A DNA stretch of 64,000 nucleotides from contig JACBWW010000020.1 in assembly GCA_020086605.1 (NCBI GenBank), positions 15,619,421 through 15,683,420 of the forward strand. The letters run 5' to 3'. The position numbers and the translations under genes were made by a program. Each line of letters begins with the position of its first letter. Position 1 is the stretch's first letter. The notes below the pieces were generated by a model that did not search any database, was not told the origin of the DNA, and was given only the letters and a program-made list of their open reading frames with translations. Below, piece by piece: positions 27,808 through 41,499 of the stretch. The stretch is from Lanius collurio (lineage: Eukaryota; Chordata; Aves; Passeriformes; Laniidae).

Positions 27808-30804
27808 CTGCCAGGGGTTTGAGAGTCTGAGCTGTTGAGGAACGGGCTGACCTTCTCCTCTGTGCCTCTCCTACCCACTGAGACAGTGACTTCCTCAGTG
27901 GGGCAGTAACAAAGGCTGGTAGCATCACAGTTAGCTCACAATAAGACCAGTAATTTTGGAAAAATTAGGTAACTTCCACATCTGCAAATTCTCAGTCTGG
28001 CTGTTTGGGAGGTCTGAAGCAATGGTGAATCAAGCTGCAGATCCCCTTTCTCCTCACACGCTTTTTCATCAACAAACATCTTGTGGGGGAAAATGGGAAG
28101 AGATACCACCCAAAAAAACCCTCAGAGAGCAAAAATCAGCAGGAATGGGTTTTGCTACAATTAGGGCTATCCTCATTAAAATCAGGTGAATCTTAGCTTC
28201 TTCCCATACCCAGGGGCCAGGAGGAAGAGACATCCAGCTTCAGGGTAGGACAATTTATCAGGAAATCGTGTGACACTCATAAACCCAATCTATTTGAAAA
28301 TCTATAATCTCAGCAATACTAATAAAGAGCACAAAATTATCTCTGCAAAAGTCCACAGAGAGCAACTTCTTGAAACTGAACACTCTATATTCAAATTAAA
28401 AAAACAAATCAGCTAAAATACATAAGTAATCAATTGCTAGTAACAATAAAGCAGAGTGAAAGCTGCTTTGACTAGAACATGTCCTCTGGGTATGTTCACT
28501 TCCCTTGTAAACAGAAGAGCCAGGTCTCAGGCACTGTAAGGCAGGCAAACCCAGTGAGCACCTACCAGTGGTGCTGGTACAGCAAGCCACCAAGGTGACT
28601 GCACCACAGAGCAGCAGCTGCATTGCAAGCAGACCCTAGCACAGGAACAAGCATCTCAAGATCCTTCTCAATTTGTTATCTCCTCACTAGAGATTATAAA
28701 CATGGAGAGCAGCTAAAAACTGAGACCCTGACACTGACTTTTTACCATTTTAACATTGAGAAGGAGGAAAAAAAAAAAAAAAGTGCTAAAGCAACTCAGC
28801 TCCTGTAATGTTCTAGATAGGGTTATAAAAATAGGAATGATACTGAGTATACAACTGAATATAGCCATTATTTGCTAAATGAGAAGTCTAAGATAAAGAA
28901 TTTAGTTTTCTATTCAGAACTGAAATCCTCACTAGCACTAATATTTGCTGGAGTATCTATTTTTGTTGGAAAACGCTCTACCAATATTAGCTTAATTTCA
29001 TTAAATTCCATAGTATTAGGTTAACTGCTCCAACCTCAGGAGAAAGAAGACAAAAAAAAAGGAAAAATCAGTGAGAAGGCATTTAGATTTAAAACTTACT
29101 GTGGGGTTGTTTGGGGCTGGGGATTCTTTTTTTTTTGCCTTTTGGGTTTGGGTTTGGTTTTTTTGCATAGATATACATATCTTTATACAAAGCCAGTAGA
29201 AAAGGTAACATAGAGTTTAACAGAACTCTGTATTTGATTGTTCTTGATCTTATTGCCATCTGGGTATTCCACAAGGTCATTTTTCTGTAATATCAACATA
29301 GTGCAAAACAGTGATAAATTGGGCAGCTATTAAGCTATATTGCAGGATCTTATGCCCTCTATTTTTGAAAGTCTGGAATATAGCAAGAGGCTATGCACAA
29401 TATTATAAAACTTAGGCAGGTGTAGTACAGAGCTGCTGGTATAATAAAGATGGCTTCATTACTCTATTTTTTCAACAGCTGAAAGGAGGAGAAAAATACT
29501 AACAAAAAAAGCCATGAAGTCCATTCATGCTTGGCTGGACTCAAAATTAGCTACTGTCATTCCCATATTGACTCAACACCTTCACACAATGCTCTTGGTT
29601 AAGCCTCAGCTTGAGAATATGGAGTTGACTTCATACATATGCAGTATTTTTCTAAATGGCTTAATTTTTATGGCAGAAAAATTTTAAAGAATCTTCAAAG
29701 CTTACTTTTTCCTTCATTGGTCCTTTTGTGAAATATCCTTTTACTTTCATCAGGTTTAAATAGCAATTAAAGTTCTGTTTCAAATAAGTGCAAACAACTT
29801 TACCTTATACACAGAGGTCTATCAACTCTCCAAACTGTCTTTTAAATTTAATTAATTAATTTAAAGGATTGTAACACCTATATAGTAAATAAAAAGGTAT
29901 TTTTCCTTACCATTAGCAATCTTTCAAAAGACAGCTCCTGCTGTAAGGAAATTGCTTGGTCACTACTGCACTGTGAGTCCAAGTGGCCATCGATATTCTC
30001 TCCCCAGATTATATTTTTACATCAGACCACAGCTGGAGTGTTCGCTTAGACCAATACACTATTTATATACCATCTCACTGTCCAAACACAATGTTGAAAG
30101 TGAGTTTTCTGGTGGTTTATGTTAAGACAAATAACACTTGCAACCTCTGCACCCCAGGAGATTTGGCTAAAGGATTTAGATGGCTTCTCCACCTTAAGGA
30201 GAGCATCTGAGATGAAAATTCCATTACCTTCCAATTGTGTTTTTTCTTAAAATTTGGAGATTCTAGACAAGAAACTACTTTAGGTCAGAAAATCTTTGTC
30301 TTCTCCATTGAAAGGGTTGCAATGAGTGTTGTAGTCACCTCTAGAGAAGGCAGAGGTTAACCTCTGCTTCACCTCACATACAGATCACAGTGAAGCTCAA
30401 ATCAGTGGCATAGCTTTTGTTTAAACAGCAGAGCCTCTAATTTCCCTGTGAAGGAAAACTAAGGAAAATTTTGTGGCCTGGTTACAGCTGCTGCATGAAT
30501 TTTGTAGCCGTTCTGACTTAGGCAGTTGCCAGAGCAGGGATATTCTTCATTGCTGTTGTTAATATGGCTGCCTTACTAGACCTCATGTAAATCCTCCTGA
30601 AAAATTCTGACTAATTTCATCCAGATTCTCAGGAAGCCATGAATAGTGCAATCTCAGGAAGAAATCCAAATGCTCAGAATGGAGGTGCATCAGCCAAACT
30701 GAGAGAAGAAACTCATGTAGCTGGGAAGGTAGATGTGCATCTCTCCATCAGGATAGTCCTCTATCCTTCTGAGCAATATAATGTGACTGTATATTTCAAC
30801 CAAA

Positions 30805-31235
30805 TGTCTTGGTTTCAGCCAGGATAGGGCTAATCTTTGCAGTATCCAGGAGAGGGCATGACCAGGAGCCAGAGGTTGATCTATACCACCACACATCATT
30901 GCTGGGCATGGGGGGCAAGGAGTCTCTTCTGAGGAGAAAGTTCCTTCTGGTTGAGTAAACCAGGTGGGTAATGTTGGCTATGAGCAATCACATGGGAATT
31001 GCTGGCCTGTCTTGGACATTTTGTTATCAATATTGTTGCTCTTACTGTTCACTTTCTTATCTCATTGCTGTTTCCAATAATTGTTCTTATCTCAACCCAT
31101 GATTTTCACTTTTGTGCTATCAATTCTCCTCTCCATCCAGCTACAGGAAGAGGGGGAGAGCAAATGAGAAATGCATGGTTTGAAAAGTCTCAGTGGAAGC
31201 ACTAAATTGGACAGTATCAATCCTGAGCCATGACA
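30805..31235 (+). mobile_element. Solo LTR of an endogenous retrovirus with 5-bp target-site duplication
   Basis: This 431-bp element begins TGTCTTGGTTTCAGCC and ends GAGCCATGACA, giving near-inverted termini. It is flanked by perfect 5-bp direct repeats CCAAA at 30800-30804 and 31236-31240. The start and the 'cttatctcaacccatgattt' segment near 31090 are recognisable from a widespread avian ERVL-type LTR family and set the plus orientation. The central part is diverged and shorter than I expect for the family. Open frames crossing it, such as 30999-31205, are not genes. Confidence 0.88.
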
Positions 31236-31240
31236 CCAAA

Positions 31241-34200
31241 TTAAAGACATGAATATTAATTACATAAACAATATACCGCTGTCAAAGGGTATGAAAAGAG
31301 ATTGAAGGTAGTGTACATTAAAGAAATACAATTTCAGATGGAATTCTAAAACTGCCCATTGCGGCTTATTTGACTCATTTTAAATAGCTTGGAATTGCAG
31401 GAGCAATAAATTATCGATTTCATTATAGTCTTATTATTTCAAATATGAAAAACATATTTACCAAGTATTGAAAACAACAGATTTTTATTCTTAGTCTGAT
31501 TTTAGAGGAATGTTGCTTTCCCAAGGTGTAAACTAATCAAAAGGAGATCAGAGTATCGCTTCTCTGGAACAAGAAAAGTATTAAAATCTTTTGACTTTTC
31601 CCAAGGTAGTCTCCTGTACCATTTACATCTGCTCAATGTGAGGACAAATAAGCTTCAAACTGTAGTGTAATAGTGTTTGAAATCAATTTGACTTTCCTTT
31701 ATACACAGTGGAGAAAGAAATCAACCCTATGTATTTCAAGGAATAAGTAAATAAATAATACTATTATTTACAGTCTATTTGTCTGGTTTTGTTGAATTCA
31801 AGTAAGTGTAAAGAAAGCCAGTCTACCTTTTGGCTTCCACATACAGTGATCTTAAGAACAATAATTGAAGTGAAATTACAAAAAAAAGAATGAAAATTTA
31901 TCAAACTCGGGATAAAGTGAACCAAAATAATCTTCAGTCAGTCACCTTCTTCTTCATCTGATATAGAATCTCAAAAATTTTAAATACTAATTAGATTATC
32001 AGTCAGATTATTGTCATGTTTCAGCCTTAATCTGATGGGGCCACACAAGCAGAGTTTCTGCATATGTAAGAAGGTTACTAACCACCCTAACTACACTAGT
32101 GGTCTTACTCTGCATCAGCTATGTTTCAAATTCATCTTTCCGTGTCCAAAATCAGATGATCATTCCCCAAGAGGAAGTCTGACCATGTTCTTATACCTAA
32201 ATGCATTTTAGAATGTAATAGAATTAAGAGAGCCAAGCATTTGCATAATATGCTTATTAAAGCTCTGAAAAGTTGTTATACAAATTGGACCCCCAAATGT
32301 TGTCTCTTTACCCAGTTAGTGAAGTACAGCCTAGCACAACACACTCTCATTCCATGCTGGGTTCCACTGGTACAACACTTACCAGTCCTGGTTTTATTTG
32401 CAATTGTCTGTGCCATGCCTAGAATACCAGGTAGTAGATGTTCCACTCTTACCTATTGTCACCTTTTGAATTTTAAGTTTTGGCTCCACAAGTGTCTTTC
32501 TTGGAACTGAAGAAACAGGTCCTCTGAACCCTGGAAGAACTTGCCCTACTAGTCAAACATCAGAATAAAAAACCAACATGAACAAATGAATTGAAGATCA
32601 GGAGATGATTTTAATGATAGCAGAGATATTGAGCCTTCATTCTGTGTAACTAACATAAATGAGATAAAACCTCTTAGGGAATGTGTATGTCTAGAACTAA
32701 GCATGATTTTTTAGGAGATGTCTCATAGTGACAGTTTAGCTGCTAAACACAGAAATTCCATAGTGAGATTGAATTTGAATTTTTATATTCTTTAGAGAGC
32801 CTTAACACAAATAAAAAGCACTTTAAAGTTCCTGGGAACAGAGGCTGAAATCTCTTGGTGGATGATGCTGACGCAACAAAAATTGGTTGATACCACAGCA
32901 ATAGGAGTCTATGAGCCTGTTATGAGCCTTTTGTCTTGATGGTTGCTCAAGCAATTACTTAGTAGCACTGAAGATGAGATTAACCAAACTAAATTAGAAA
33001 AACACTCATATATTTTACTTCCATTCATCACCAATAATTGCCAGTTAAATTTAAATTTGTTCACAATCTGGATGATAAAGTAAAAATGTCCTTAGTGGAA
33101 GTATTTGACTACTTATCAACTCAGAGGGAAAATTGGGCTATTTATGGAATGTTAATGCTCAGAGCATCTGAAAAGAAAAGCACATATTAATCTTTTACAT
33201 ATTAAGATTTACGCTGTTTTATGAAAATGTGTTAAGTCTAAAAAGAAAAAAAATCTGCAAATGGAAATATGTAACAGCTAAATATGTAGCAGCTTTTCAT
33301 GCTAAACTGATCACAAAAGAAAATAAGTGGTACAGCATATGAGCTAACACTAAGTGAAGAGACAAGACCTTCGAATATAATTCTGTAATGACTTTATTTT
33401 TAAAAGTCAGGGTTACACAATGAGCAAAACTCAATTTGTGCTCAATACACAGCACATGATGTGACCTGGAGATAACTAAGTTATAAAGCTATAAACACTG
33501 GAAAGCTCAGTAGTGATCCAGCCAGGAACAGGAAAAAGGGAAGCTCACATTGCTTATTGTCACAGCATGGCTTTGATTATGCTGTGATCAACCCAAACTT
33601 GGTATGATTTCTGTGACATAGATGAAGGGGAACAGCTACAAGCCCAGAAACAGTTGGAGGTTGCTGACTGGAGTCCAAGGCCTTCTCCAGGCACCTCCAA
33701 GCTGGGTGCCCTTATTTAAGAGGTGTGCCTGCCTGCTCTGTCAGCAGGTTGGATATTCTCTAGTTGCTTTTGAGTGGCAGTGGATCCAGCCTAAGGAAAC
33801 TCCGCCTTTCAGATTACTGATTATCCTAGCGTCAGCAATGCTGGAGCTAAGCAGCTCCAGCTGAGAGTTGGCTCCCATTCAGCCAGTCTGACACCTGAAG
33901 AGACAAAGCTTGCTTGAAAACACTAAATAGATAAACCAAGGGCCAAACTATACTCTTCTTTCCTGTCTGGCACCAATAAAATTTTAACATTGTCTAACTG
34001 CACAATGGCACAGCTTTAACACAGGTGAGAACTTACCCATAGCCCTGTGGCACTTGAGGGAATTCCCCTTAGAAAGGACAGATCTACTGAAAGTATTTAA
34101 TCTAGACTTCCCTCATCACAATGGTGTGACTGAATTCTTACATGCAAACCAACTTCTTTTCCCTGTACACTCTTCTACCCCATTATTGCAATGGACCCCA

Positions 34201-34625
34201 TCCTATTCATTAGGTGAACCCTAAAAATGCCCAGATTTCAGCTTTGTACATGAACTTATGCCTTGATAGCATTTGGTAGGATACTGTAAGAGTAATTGCC
34301 CTTTAGATGGATCAGAAACTGATCTGCCAAGTCTAAGCAGTAATAAACCAGGCAGATACACAAGTGCAACAATCTAGATTGAGCATCTCACTGATGTGAG
34401 CTTTCTAGAGTCAGTTTACAGTGCTGGTGTTGTGGCAGGAGCTCTTGCAGACTTGTTTGCCATCCTTTAGATATCAATTGTATCTACCCTTGGTTATGTG
34501 CTTCTATTAATCAGCTTTCCTCTGTAGTACACATCAGATTATATTCCATTCCAGTGGCAGATATATTAGTCTTAGATATATAGGAGAAATAAGAACTTAA
34601 ATGCCCACTGCTGGATGTGACAATT
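31241..34625. other. Unassigned intergenic DNA
   Basis: AT-rich sequence with no recognisable gene. A GC-richer segment at about 33640-33870 carries an 80-codon open frame (33622-33864) without a recognisable domain. Confidence 0.5.
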
Positions 34626-35450
34626 TCATGAAAACATAGGTCTGGGTTGGAAAGGACCTTAAATATCACCTAATTCCAACCTCCCTGCCATGGGAAGGGA
34701 CACCTTCCTCTAGACCAGGTTGCTCAAAACCCCAAAGATTTTGGATGCTTCCAGGGATGGCTCATCCACAACTCTGGCAAACCTGTTCCAGTGCCTCTCT
34801 ACCCTCTGGGTAAATTTCTTTCTAACACTAATCTAAATATTCCCTCCTTTAGTTTGAAGCCACTCCCTCTTGTCCCATCACTACATGCCTTTGCAAAATG
34901 TCCCTCTCCAGCTCTATTGTAGCCACTTTAGGTACTGGAAGGCTGCTATAGGGTCTCCTGAGAGTCTTCTCCTCTCCAGGCTGAACAACTCCAACTCTCT
35001 CAGCCTGTCCTTATAGGAGAAGTATTCCAGTCCTCTGAACATCTTCATGGCCTTCTTATGGACTCACTCCAGCAAGTCCACAACTTTCTTACATTAGGTG
35101 TTCCACAGCTGAATGTGAAACTCCAGGTGGGGTCTCACAAGAGTGGAGTGGAGGAGCAGAATGACCTCCCTTAACCTGCTGGCCATGCTGCTATGGCTGT
35201 AGCCCAGGAGAACATGGTTGGCCTTCTGGGGTCCAACCACACATTTCTGGCCCATGTCAAGTTTCTTTTCCAACACCCCAAGTATTCTCCGTGCACTGCT
35301 CTTGATGCATTCTCCACCCAGCCTGTACTTGTGTTTGGGATTGCCCTGACCCAGGCACAGGACTTTGCACTTGGTCTTGTTGAACACACTCCCACTTCCA
35401 AAAACTGTCAAGGTTCCTCTGGCTGGCATCCCTTCCAAGGCTGCAAACTT
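34626..35450 (-). mobile_element. CR1 LINE fragment with the end of the reverse-transcriptase ORF
   Basis: The plus strand reads 'ggtctgggttggaaaggacc', 'ccaggttgctcaaaacccc', 'aggtactggaaggctgctat' and 'ctccaggctgaacaactcc', all typical of reverse-complemented CR1. On the minus strand, 35094-35438 is an open relic of the C-terminal part of CR1 ORF2, recognisable by CKVLCLGQGNPKHKYRLG and SREVILLL-like motifs (here LREVILLL) before VRPHLEF. It is 5'-truncated near 35450. It is too short and diverged to be active. Confidence 0.95.
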
Positions 35451-38400
35451 GCTCCATTGACTGTGAGTCTCCCCAGGATTTTAGGTGCCCCATGAGGAGG
35501 CCTAGTCGAGTAAAATGGGATTTGGGCGCTGTCCTGAAGGCAAAACTCTGTGGTGGCTTAGGATGCTCTTGAATTGCTGTGTTTACATCACAGCCATCAG
35601 ACATGCCCACAAAAGCTATCTCCAAGAGGCATGATTATCATGCAGCACAAGCTGGACACTGCAAACAGGAAAAATGCAGGCAGTAACTGCACTGGCACAG
35701 GCACGCTGCTTTGCTGATACTCCTGTAGTGCCTCCTGACCTGTGTACGGATCTCTGCCTGGTGCTGCCATGTCACATGCCACCTCAGGGTCTGCATGGTG
35801 CATTCAATCCCCCAAGGGAGAGGCTGCCTTAAGACAGTTGGGATTTTTTAGAAGGCTTGGCAGGTTTCACATTTATATCTACACTATGTTTCACCAATTA
35901 TGACACACGAAATATTCTTCTACTCTGTTTCTGCTATATTAATGATGATTTTTTTTCAGGGATGGTGAATTCCATTGGCAATTTCCCATGGTAGGACACC
36001 TTTATACTAGAAAAACTGATAGCAAAACATGTGGAGTTTCCAAATTTAGTTTTTTAATTTAAACCAATAGGCCATGACAGGCAGTGAATTTCTTGAATGG
36101 TTATTGCAGACTGCAGGAGGCATTAAAAGGTACAAGACAGAAATCCAAATGGTTTTTTAAGCACTCAAGCCAAGAGAAGCTCAACTGGAAATGAATTACC
36201 TGAAGTGTGTTATTGCTACTGTAACATGAAATTCAAGGATCTAAATAAAACAAGGCAAGCTATATTTTAAATAACAAATAATATCGGAGAAATGCAAACT
36301 AAGAGGAGGTAATAAAGGCAAACATTCTGAAGAAGGCTTATGTATAATTTCAGACAGGTCATAATTCTGATGCTCTGAATCTTGAAAGAGATAACTTGTG
36401 AGACTCTTCAAATTCTAGAGGAGTGAAACTTTGTGCACCTTGGTCATGGATTTTAATGAGTATTAAAGAATAAGAACTATTGCTAAGTTAAAAACATCCA
36501 AAGGCATTTAATTATGAGGAAATAAAAATGAAAATAATTAGCTAAAATTTCACTCAGTCATGTATTTAGAAAATATATTGGTAATATTACTAATTATGTT
36601 CAATTTAGCCCAAATTTCATGCATTTAATTCTGGCTACCATTAAAACAAGATAAAAGTCAGGGTAGTATCATTTCTGAAGTTTGTTGCTATACCCAAATT
36701 ATTCTTTATCCAAGAGGGTTGCTCTCTTTAAGAGTTTTTCCTAATTTCTAGACTCAAGTTAGGTGCTGAAAGCACAATAGGCAAGTAAGCCCCTATTGTA
36801 TCTAGACCCAAGCAGGTACTGGTGACCCCATTGTGAAGTTGCCCAGCCTTCACAGTGACACAACTCATGTCTTGCAGCTGCCATATTAGCACTCAAAAAT
36901 TTTGCAGTGTTATTTAGAAACCTACAACAGAAATATCTAAAGCTGCTCTCGTGTAAGTTGAAAGCCAAAGCTGAGATTGGCCTAACTACCTCTGGATGAA
37001 TAAGAAACATAGATGGGAAATCTGTGTCAATTTATCATTGGAGAGGGCAATGAATTTGGAGGGAAAAGTCTGCATCCACCAATGGCAGCCTCCTGCCTGG
37101 ATTTTAGTAGAGCATTTAATTTGCAGAGCACTTGATTTAACTGTGTAAACATACACTTAGAGTTGAAAGAGATACAGCAACTGGATTGCATGATGAGTCA
37201 GGGAGCCAGTGACTATCCCCATGAGGGGAATACCAAAAACTGGAAAAGAAACAATGTGGGACACCAAAATATTTCACTAAAGTACCAGAAAATTCCAGAG
37301 ATGTTCTGGATAAGAAGATCTTGCAAGAATGTATCCACTTCAGTCTTGTAAACTTTTCACTGAAAAGTAAGAGGGGGATTTTCTTTCAATTTTATTTTAA
37401 CAGCAGAAAAGCTATATAAAAATAACAGGCACTAATAGTCTAGCAGAAAAGTTTGAATATACTACATTCTGGTTTTTTCTTCTTGCATTCCCATTTTACA
37501 GCAGCCTTTTCAAAAGAAAAAATGATCCACAACATTTTCCAAGCATGGATTGTGATGCGGAAAGCTATCCTTACCATAACAGCTTTCAATGTCCCTTTTG
37601 CTAGCTTAATTATACACTTGCCTTGAAAATCTCACCTGTCACTCTTTTGATGCTCACAGGATGCCCCACTGACATGCCATCAAAGTTTCACTCCTCTAGA
37701 ATTGCAAGAACCTGAGTATATCCATTACTTGAAAATCCAGGATAATATTCAACCTAAAAATTTAAAGCTGAAACAGTTTTGATGAAGTATTTTTTCAAAG
37801 CATACACTGTGCAATGTTAATTGTAGTCCCCTCTTGCATACACATTCACAGGTGAAAGTAGATTGCTGTCACTGGGAAGCATGGTTGCCTCTCTGGGCCC
37901 TGTGGCACAATGACATCTCAGGTCGAGAGACCGCATGCCCACTGCATCTGATCAGCAAGGCATCCTCGTAGAGCAGAGAGATGAGCTGCACCCTGGTACA
38001 CACCCTGTCTTTTGAGCAGTAGTTATGTACTGCAGCATCCCATCCTACCACACCAGCCTCACACTGCCTCCAAAGTCCTTCTGCTTTGCAGTTAGCAGTG
38101 GTAAGTGTAAGCCTTCAAAAGTAGGAAAGTGCATCCTCACCAACCAAGATGTGGTCACACCAGCAGAGGTCCAGCATGGGGTGTGTTGATTAATGACCTT
38201 CCTTTGCATGCTCAGGAGAAAATTCGTATTTAGAAAGGTACAGTTAGCACTGATCTTGGTCCCCTTCAGCTTCTTATGACTCGAGATCAGACCAGGGATT
38301 TTAGTGAGCAGGAGCTGTCATGGTATATTTTAATATCCCTTAATTAATTCTACCTCACCAAAAAAATATAAGACCAGTTTTCACTTCTTTTGTGGAAGAG

Positions 38401-41400
38401 TAGTGCTAAAAGGTGCAGAAAATAAAATACTATTTTAGATTTACTTTGAATTATATGAAAATAATGATCAAGATAAAAAGGAATTGTGGCTGGTATCTGG
38501 ATAAAGGCAAACAACAATCCACACATTTCTGGATCACACAGTTTGAACAAATAGACACAAATAAATCCTGAAATACATATGAGGATAAAATACTACTCAG
38601 ATGTGCACATGCAAAGAGAGAAACAAGGAAAAGAACTGGCAAGGTTTAGAGACCCAAGGGCAGCTGAAAAAACTTAATTAAGTTTGAGCATTTTGCCAAA
38701 TTCTAATTTATGCTATCTCCAGGTTAAGAGAAATAAAAATCTCTCATTTAAATTCTTACCGTTCTCAGATGGGCACCAAGATTTCTGTGCAGTCATCACA
38801 TTTGAACCCCTCACAGGATCAGACTAAAACAAAAGAAATTAAACCTACTTTTCCTTCTATGTAGACTTACCAGAAAGTCTTTTTGTAATTTTCTAATTAT
38901 AAAAAGCATCAGTTTGGAGAGGAAGCAGAATTAAAATCAGAATATCTTGACTGGAAAAGGAGGATATCACTGACTGACCACGTGCTCCAAGAGAAGTATT
39001 AAGAAATCAGCTGGCTTTCCAGTTGACTGCAGTGTGCAGTCGTTGTTTGTAGTACCAATGTTCCCTTAGCTGAAGAGACATCAGCAGCAAACTGACACTA
39101 AACTCTGGAGAAAAATCTTTTTTCTCTTCTCTCAGTTTCTCTTTGCAATAATTAGCTGCTGTTATTACAGTAAATCCCTTTGGAGTGCAAAATGCTCATC
39201 AATCAAAATAAGCCAAAACATTGGATACAGAAAAGACTTGACTTCTTGGAACTCTATCCTTCTTTTTCCTCTCTTGTTGGTTCTGAGTAATAACAAAGAG
39301 GCTTCGGTGTAGTTACGAGAAATGTGAAATTCAGTTTGTGGGAGGACAAAACAATGATCTCAAGATAACTAACCAAGTCTATCACCTACAGTCACAATTT
39401 ATTTTTGTGTTAATCATGAGTCTGATGAATGCAAACTGTTGACTCAAAGTGTTCCCTGAGCAGTTCAGAGGTCTTCTTGATCACTTGCAAATTAATTGCA
39501 AGTGGGGCACTGACTATATTTGTTATATGTTGTGCAGAATTTTCCAGGCTGGGGAAGGGAAGACCTTTAACATCGGGAAAATAAAAGACAAGTAGACTCA
39601 AATGAAAAAGACAAGCCTTTCTAAAAGACTTTTTCCCCTACTTTTTTGACAATATATTTAACATTCATCTGTTATTAAGATATTTGAAGAATGGCAAATT
39701 AAGCATAACACATTACAGCAGAAGTGGGCCACCACTTAATTAAACATTTATGACCAATGGGAACCATTTGTGTGTGAAATGTCACTTTATTTCCTGGGTT
39801 CTGGATAAAGACAATTTAGATGAACATTTGGTTCACAGTTTAACTGATAGACAGCCTGTGTCCAAGGAGAGTGGACCCATTAATCTAGATAGTATCAACC
39901 AATTTACTAGGAAGTAATTTTGTGAATATGGGCTAAAATCTCAGAGATTCTGAAGAATCTAGTAGTCTAATCACTTCAGTCAAGATCTTGTCCTTAAGCT
40001 GTGCATGAAAACATGTCAATGCCCCAAACTGGACTAAGACCTAACGGGACCTCCCAAAAGGTTTCTCTGATGCAGGAATCTCAGTATCTCTTTATGCATC
40101 AATTTCCTCTGCTTGGCACACTAGTCCCACCCTGCCCAATTACAGTTGCCAGATTTAACACAGCAATCCACATTTGCTCCCTCTCTTTGGCACAGTGAAA
40201 AACTACTGCATGGAAAGCAAAGAAGAAAGTCATAACCTCCTCACCCCACCATAACCTGGAGCAATGTCTTCCTGCATACAAGAAATTGCTGGATCCAAGC
40301 AGCAGTGCTAAGAAATATTTTTATTACTGTCACAACATAATTTAAAAAAAAAAAAAAAAAGGAAAAATGGTAAACATCTTTGAAGTCTTTTTCTGTCTTC
40401 TCTCTCAGAGTTCACAGTATCTCACTACTCAGCAGCTAATTAGCATCATGTTGAAAAACAGTGCTGTGAGTCAGTGCCAAGTGACAGAGGAGGGGAGAGG
40501 ACTGGAGACTGGTTCAAGCACACACACTTCTTCCTCTGCAGCCTGACCACAGGCACAGGGAAGGGAGGTACCTGACTAAGAGAATGCATCGTGATTTCTG
40601 ACTTACTGGCAAGCCACAGTCATGATAATGGCACACTCAGTGCTCCTCTCACATCTTTTGCAATACTTTTCAAGCAGGAATTTGGAACTGAAATAATTAA
40701 ACAACATAATTAGACATTTATTTTAACTCTGTGGGCCAACGTGTTGGCTGAGGCTCTGCAAATGACGAAAACCACAGCTGCCATGTTCAGCTTTGGGAGC
40801 AGCTCAGCTGCACTATGTGTCATCAGTTCCCATCCTGCTCTCTTGTTTTAATTAGACTCTCTTGCAGGCAACAAATCAGACTGATATTCTTCCTAAATGC
40901 TGCAAGTGCCCAGAGCAAACTGTGAATACTAAGGAAAAAACAAAGAGACAAACTAGATGTTTGTGTTCTTATATACGAGATACAAGAGCTTTACCAATAC
41001 AGACAAATCTATCGAAATAGCCCCATTCAAAAGTGGCATGCTGCTGTGGCAGTGGTGTTACCTCAAATTTGTTAGGCAGAAATTCTTCTGGCAAAGAGAC
41101 TCTCCATGTGCTCAGGCTTGGATTATGTAAGGCTCTTGGCCTAGGTCCTACCTCCGCTGTTCCTTCTTCAACACTTCTTCCCACCAAGGAGATAATGCCA
41201 GTCTATTGCCTGTGGTAACCACAAGGGAAGAATAGACATGGCAATAGCGATATGTTGTCCATGCCCCCTTCCAGTCAGCTCAGTAAGTACCACAACTCCT
41301 TTAATTTTAAAATCCCCAATCGTCTCACTTTGTACCAAAAGCAAAGTCAACTCCCTTTAGTTAAAGTTACCATGAGAAAGTAATTTGCCTTTCTTTAGCG

Positions 41401-41499
41401 CAGGGCACTCCAGATTCTAAAGCATAAATATCCCCCTTTGCTTTTATTCATCCCTCTTTCGCCTTCAAAAAAAAAAAAAAAAACTCCCCTAAAATTAGA
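35451..41499. other. Unassigned intergenic DNA
   Basis: GC-richer unique-looking sequence directly right of the CR1 copy (about 35460-35850) gives way to AT-rich DNA. Simple A-runs occur at 40344-40360 and 41467-41483. Nothing resembles a conserved coding exon. Confidence 0.5.

Larger units (their letters stand above)
21316..30799. other. Unassigned intergenic DNA
   Basis: Nearly 9.5 kb in which I recognise only simple sequence (TA/TG at 24130-24155, an A-run at 28768-28782, TTTGGG-like units at about 29138-29158) and a 25-bp tandem duplication at 27758-27807. Open frames do not exceed 93 codons and have no identifiable domains. Confidence 0.5.

Noticed and set aside
29138..29160. TTTGGG-like repeats as an interstitial telomeric sequence
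   Set aside because: The units are TTTGGG, not TTAGGG, and are only a few copies long.
35094..35625. Several overlapping minus- and plus-strand frames as genes
   Set aside because: The minus frame at 35094-35438 is the decayed end of CR1 ORF2; the others are its shadow frames or run into adjacent unique DNA without recognisable domains.
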